Shown piece after piece: positions 60,098-64,000 of a DNA stretch of 64,000 bases (position 1 is the stretch's first letter; every line of letters starts with the position of its first letter). The stretch lies in contig NW_001798998.1 in NCBI RefSeq assembly GCF_000165425.1, positions 11,206 to 75,205 of the forward strand. The letters are read 5' to 3'. Both the position numbers and the translations under genes were made by a program. This DNA comes from Paramecium tetraurelia. Taxonomy: Eukaryota > Ciliophora > Oligohymenophorea > Peniculida > Parameciidae. The notes below the pieces were generated by a model. That model saw only the letters and a program-made list of their open reading frames with translations. It was not told the origin of the DNA and made no database searches.

Positions 60098-60538
60098 ATG
60101 TTTACTGTTAATCAAAGAACCTCAACTAACTATAGTCAAAAAGAAATAAAATCTCACTTTGTTAAAATTCAACTTCTAAAGTAAATCCAATTAGTATTTT
60201 ATGAAAGGAATAAAAGAAAGAAGAACTTCTCTTATTAAACCAAAAGATAGAGAAAAATACCAAAAAAAAAAAAAATTTTTTCGATAGAGAAAAATACCAA
60301 TTCATAAGAAAGTTTAAATCTATGGGAAGTACATATATCGGAGGCTTATTTTATCCAAATTGCTCCCAATTCAAGTCATAGTATTAACAATTCAAGAGTT
60401 TATTTCTAATTTTGTGAATCTGATATTTTAGCAAAAAGGTTTCAATACTTCAACTAAATCAATACTGAATTATTCTCAATCAATCGAATATATTATATGC
60501 TTTTAGTTTAATTGAGATCTTATTTAGTAATGCATTGA
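60098..60538 (+). CDS. possible ORF of 146 codons in the gene-poor region
   Basis: ATG 60098 to TGA 60536-60538 without interruption, starting MFTVNQRTSTNYSQKEIKSH. It is Lys/Asn/Ser-rich with a KRKKNF patch and a more ordered-looking section (SEAYFIQIAPNSSHSINN). After a possible 22-nt intron near 60504-60525 a further open frame with hydrophobic segments follows. A frame of this length arises by chance at a low but real rate when only TGA is a stop. It also spans an 18-bp direct repeat. Treat as hypothetical. Confidence 0.27.
60246..60300. repeat. 18-bp direct repeat around an A/T-run palindrome
   Basis: GATAGAGAAAAATACCAA occurs at 60246-60263 and again at 60283-60300. The 19 bp between them are a run of A followed by a run of T and C. 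It looks like a local duplication or slippage product. No terminal inverted repeat or transposase accompanies it. Confidence 0.7.
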
Positions 60539-61209
60539 ATAAATTGAATATTACGAAAATAATATTTTAGGAAATTAAACTATATTAAAGAGTAATATTC
60601 TTTATGCTTTTCTTCCGAAATGAAATTTAAAAAGGAGTAAGGCTATCTTATACATTGATATATAATTTTTTTCCGAATTTTAAATAATATTACGACTAAA
60701 TAGTGCATAATTTAATATAAAAGTGCATCTGTTATTATTCCATTGCTATTCTATTATTTAGGGGTTGAAAATTGAAATATTTTTAGGTCTAATTTTAACT
60801 ATATAGCAACGTCAGACAAATACATCATGCAATTCTTTAAAATACTGTCTTATTTTTGTTTCAACATGTTACAAAATCTTTTGATATTTATTTTACACTT
60901 TTATTTACCTTTTGATAACAACTTTATATTTCAGTATATTAAACATATATAAATAAAATTCTGATCCTTCTATAATTATCCTTTAAATATTCTAGCAAAA
61001 GAAGAGATACTTAATCACCAAACTGTTAGGCCAATATTAAAATAATTTTCATTTCTCACCTCCATATATTCAGGGTAAAAATTATTAGGCGTGGTTAAAC
61101 AAACTTATATTACAATAAGTAGGGAGAATTTTAGGAATGACTTACGATGCCTTCTCCATGTACTATTACATAGTTATAAAAAATAATGTAATCATTGCTA
61201 TTAAATGAA

Positions 61210-62229
61210 TCAATGTTTTCCATCTTTTGCTACTAATTTTTTGAATTCGTCATAAAGAACTAACACTAAAGATGGACTAATATATTTCCAATTATATGAT
61301 AGATGTCTATAGAATACTGTTGGGCCTCTATTCGATAAGATTTTTGCAAAACAGTCTATGGCTCCCTAAATTTCTAAATATGGAGATTACTGAGTATTCA
61401 ACGTTAGTTTTTTGTCCAGCTTGAATCATCAACATCCTTCTTACGGTATCAAGTGGAGATGCAAGTATTTCAGATGTTGATACTACAAATTTAGCAAAGA
61501 TTAATCTGGCAAACATGGATGAATTTCTTTAAGTAGTATCATCTCCCCAAATGGCTATTTTACCAGCATCGTAACCGCTAAAAGGATAATAAATTTAGAT
61601 TACCCAAAGTATAAAGCTCTATAAACAAAAACAGACAATAGAGAGATGCCAAATCCTTAATAGATTACAGTGAAGCCTTCGGTTTTGATAATTTAACCCA
61701 AGCAGTCCATCAATCCTTTGAATTGTCTTTCGTTTGCTCCCTTTCTGATATCTGCTGCTAATCTTGTTCTGCTGAAATCAAGAGGATACAAAATTAATAA
61801 TCCAATACATCCTGCAAAACCACCACTTAACAATGAACCAGCAAAGAATCTATTTACTTTTATTGAATACCTGCCTGGTCTTTTTTGGGGATCAACACCA
61901 GCTAAGAATTATCTTTTAAGAGCATCATTCATAGAAAAATTAATGGCCTATGTTGGGAAGTTTCTGATGAGATTAGCCAAATTTCCTCTCCAAAATGAAA
62001 GAACACCCTCATATACAAACACTCGCTTGAACCAATCCAAAATTCCTAATCATAGTCTAAATATCTAATTGCTTGTATAAGGTGTTGTAATTCTAGTAGG
62101 ATCAGTGGATAGCAACAATTTCACTCTTTCGATTGGGGCTGCAATTGTTTTTGCTATAGCTCCAGAAACACCACCTCCTAAAAAGTCATATAAGAAATTC
62201 GATGATCCACTTGTTGATGAGTGTGCCAT
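61210..62229 (-). CDS. Mitochondrial ADP/ATP carrier-like protein
   Basis: Six-helix mitochondrial carrier. N-terminus [20 protein letters not shown] then PIERVKLLL, first carrier motif with the AAC-type PIERVKLL. Next [56 protein letters not shown] with LAADI, then [20 protein letters not shown]. The third repeat has [14 protein letters not shown] and ends [17 protein letters not shown], typical of ADP/ATP carriers. An intron of 25 nt near 61371 restores AIDCFAKIL. The AAC hallmark RRRMMM is here RRMLM, so nucleotide exchange is likely but not certain. About 320 residues. Confidence 0.85.
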
Positions 62230-62293
62230 TTATAATTAATTTATTGTATGCAATAAATCTATTTAATAAAATTATTTTTGAAATGTTTTGAGT

Positions 62294-62515
62294 ATGGCAG
62301 AAAGCAAAATAACAAATTATAAAAGAGACCACATAAAAGCTAATTTACTAATACAAATTTAGGCCATATATAATAAAGAAGCGTAGCATTTTACTCACTT
62401 GTCTATCGCAATCGATTTATTAGTTAAGATTATTGGATACTTCTTAAATGATTCAGATATCAACTCATTAAAGAAATTATTTTTAAACCTGAAATTGTAT
62501 TCCATGATTAAATGA
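62294..62515 (+). CDS. possible small helical protein of 73 residues
   Basis: An ATG-to-TGA frame in the 477-bp gap between the ADP/ATP carrier and ESS2 genes. It reads MAESKITNYKRDHIKANLL, then AQHFTHLSIAIDLLVKIIGY and LKKLFLNLKLYSMIK, which would form amphipathic helices. Codon use includes TAG glutamines. No family is recognised, and such a short frame could be accidental. The rest of the gap (62516-62706) shows nothing. Confidence 0.4.
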
Positions 62516-62706
62516 TTTCTTGGTTAAGGTAGCTACTTAATTAATGATAAAATATTCTGATAAAGAGAATACCATTAAAGTCTACTATTGCATCCTGGGT
62601 TACTCAATTTGATTATATGTATTAGTAGAGTATATGTTATTTTATAAATATTTAGATTACATTTCAAATTGAATTATAGTTATCAAAGATAAATCATATT
62701 AATATT

Positions 62707-63809
62707 TCATTATGGTTTTTTAATGTTCTTGCTCTTCGGACCCAAGGGAGTGAAATGGTTGGTAGAACCTCTCCTATCAAGGAAGTTCTTGATCATTTCT
62801 GAACTAACTCTAGAGGAAATTGAGCTGCCCACTCTATAAGGCGTTATGGAACTCAATCTTCTTTTTAGCAATCTAAAAAATGAAGTAAAAATTGTACTCT
62901 TATTATTGCTTCTATTCATTCCTCTTCTTGACATTTAATTATTATGTTAGATTCTACCCTACCTTATCTCTTTAAGAACTTGGAGGAATCATGTATGATC
63001 TATCCAGTTATACAGGAGTTTCACCTAATTCTCCCCAAGTCATCAAGGGAGTTTTCATGTTTTGAGGAGCAGGCGAGAAGAGACCAAGCATGTCATCATC
63101 TTCAAATCTTTGGGCTCCAACCAAATTTGGAGTGCTTCCATAGAATACATTAACACCCTATGCATTTAAGCATTCTTGAAGTTTTCTCTTTTGAAGCTTT
63201 TAGTCTATTTGATCGATTGCAAAGTCTAAGGGTATATGATGATCAGAAAATCTCGTATTTTGAATTTCGACTTTTTGCAAATTCAAAGAGTTGTCAGTTT
63301 CTTTGAGTTCTTAGATTGCTGGTTGTAGTCTAAATAGCATGTATTCTTACCTTTCATTTCTGGGGTCCATTCTAAAATACAAAGGATTCAAAGCCTTGTA
63401 TTCATTTAATTGGAGGTTGTTTTCTCTGTTGCCTTCAATCATGTGCTATAATTTATCAGATTGAAGTGCTGCTTATTTAAGTCTGTGTTATTCTTCCACT
63501 TAAAACATCCATGCATGTTTTTAGTACCATTAATCATCACCCTTCTTGATAATTTGATTTAAGGTGACATTTTCATCAGAAGTGTAGGTACTGAGAAATT
63601 TGCTCAATGACATATTTTCATCTGGGTTTCTAATTTCTGATTATTTAAAAATACTACCCATCCTCGTTTCTCATTTTGTCTAGTTTATACAATTCAGGAT
63701 AGTAGTCTCTCTTGATTATGATTTCCAATCTTCTCAAGTATTCCTCCTCAGGTAACACATTCCCCTCTACTCTCTGTATGGGTTTAGGCACAGGAAACTC
63801 ATCACTCAT
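62707..63809 (-). CDS. ESS2: Splicing factor ESS2 (ES2/DGCR14 family)
   Basis: ESS2 is a nuclear protein associated with the spliceosome. The start MSDEFPVPKPIQRVEGNVLP and EEEYLRRLEIIIKRDYYPEL match the family's EEYxxxLxxIIxRDFFPDL. Then NPDENMSLSKFLSTYTSDEN, YKALNPLYFRMD and TPLMTWGELGETP, the hallmark where human has TPLMTWGEIEGTP. After a 25-nt intron (62892-62916) the last exon reads LLKRRLSSITPYRVGSSISS, like the human SLTPKGLSPAMSP region, and ends KSKNIKKPQ at TGA 62707-62709. An ATG at 62934 could tempt one to call the last exon a separate gene, but the splice joins it to ESS2. About 330 residues. Confidence 0.92.
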
Positions 63810-63843
63810 TTTTAATTTATATATATAGTATAATAATCATCGT

Positions 63844-64000
63844 TCACCTAAAGTAACTACGAAAATTTAATTCATCAGACACTTCCATGCTCAAATTTCT
63901 TTTTAAGAATGGCTCGTAATTCTCTTTCCCAATCCTACTCTAACTACTCTTCTCATGAGAACAAATGTGTTTCAAAGGTTCCTTAATTTATTAACTACTT
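63844..64000 (-). CDS. C-terminal end of a gene that begins outside the window
   Basis: The minus frame is open from the window edge to TGA 63844-63846, about 51 residues. It contains KEPLKHICSHEKSSQSRIGK and EPFLKRNLSMEVSDELNF, basic and probably disordered. The stop is 35 bp from the ESS2 start, so the two genes are tandem. No domain is visible. Confidence 0.5.

Larger units (their letters stand above)
58847..61209. other. 2.4-kb gene-poor region with scattered coding-like fragments
   Basis: The longest stretch without a firm gene. It is very AT-rich. A minus-strand patch at about 59081-59260 translates to NHYRNFENCKEIQQFFKAQ and similar sequence but breaks off in every frame, and a plus-strand frame lies at 60098-60538 (listed separately). 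These may be remains of a decayed gene, a gene with introns I cannot resolve, or chance. No telomeric repeat, transposon end or RNA gene is visible. Confidence 0.4.

Noticed and set aside
62707-62934. Independent small Ser-rich gene
   Set aside because: A 25-nt intron splices this frame onto ESS2 and gives a family-like C-terminus.
29009-63809. Ubiquitin-system gene cluster
   Set aside because: E2-E1 fusion, PSMA5 and the RING-CH ligase are separated by unrelated genes on both strands, so the co-occurrence looks accidental.
1-64000. Telomeres, CRISPR arrays, transposons, retroelements, tRNA or rRNA genes
   Set aside because: None found: no GGGGTT/GGGTTT-type repeats, no transposase or reverse-transcriptase motifs, and no clear tRNA fold by eye.

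Overview
This looks like macronuclear DNA from a ciliate, most like Paramecium. The long coding regions only stay open if TAA and TAG are read as glutamine and TGA is the only stop. Introns are tiny (mostly about 20-33 nt), start with GT, end with AG and sit inside conserved domains where their removal restores the family reading frame. Intergenic gaps are often 15-100 bp, base composition is AT-rich, and genes lie on both strands without operons. All gene models were traced by eye with this code. Outer limits are usually firm (ATG to TGA), but internal splice sites in poorly conserved genes are less certain.

Layout. 1-9.9 kb: end of an unseen gene, an AIG1-like GTPase with an in-frame TGA, a large surface protein, BRX1, a divergent eIF4E, an alpha/beta hydrolase and mitochondrial ribosomal protein L1. 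9.9-17.4 kb: an RBR ubiquitin ligase, a probable mitochondrial membrane protein, a DHHC palmitoyltransferase, a small membrane protein, an LRR protein and a coiled-coil protein. 17.4-24.9 kb: a CRC-domain DNA-binding protein, a TPR protein, a degenerate histidine kinase, a small membrane protein and a polyglutamine protein. 24.9-40.3 kb: IFT57, V-ATPase subunit H, a pseudokinase, a 7.3-kb gene joining a BIRC6-type ubiquitin-conjugating (E2) domain to a complete ubiquitin-activating (E1) enzyme, a VAP/MSP protein, a Sec20-like SNARE, a coiled-coil protein and an AGC kinase.

40.9-53.6 kb: a secreted cystatin-like inhibitor, several ciliate-specific proteins, a sorting-receptor-like membrane protein, an ankyrin protein, proteasome subunit alpha5, a GC-richer structured intergenic segment that may be a non-coding RNA, a multi-pass membrane protein, a PP2C phosphatase, a cathepsin-like secreted protein and a CAMK-type kinase. 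53.7-64 kb: a Myb-like protein, eIF6, a coiled-coil protein, a RING-CH ligase, an unusually long gene-poor stretch (58.8-61.2 kb), an ADP/ATP carrier, a small ORF, the splicing factor ESS2 and the end of one more gene.

Neighbours do not form one pathway. Ribosome biogenesis and translation (BRX1, eIF4E, eIF6, mt-L1) and ubiquitin-proteasome functions (E2-E1 fusion, RBR, RING-CH, PSMA5) recur but are dispersed. The most notable object is the E2-E1 fusion: its two catalytic domains lie in one uninterrupted reading frame, and in animals the BIRC6 E2 is known to depend on a dedicated E1 (UBA6). I saw no viral element, transposon, CRISPR array, tRNA or rRNA gene.
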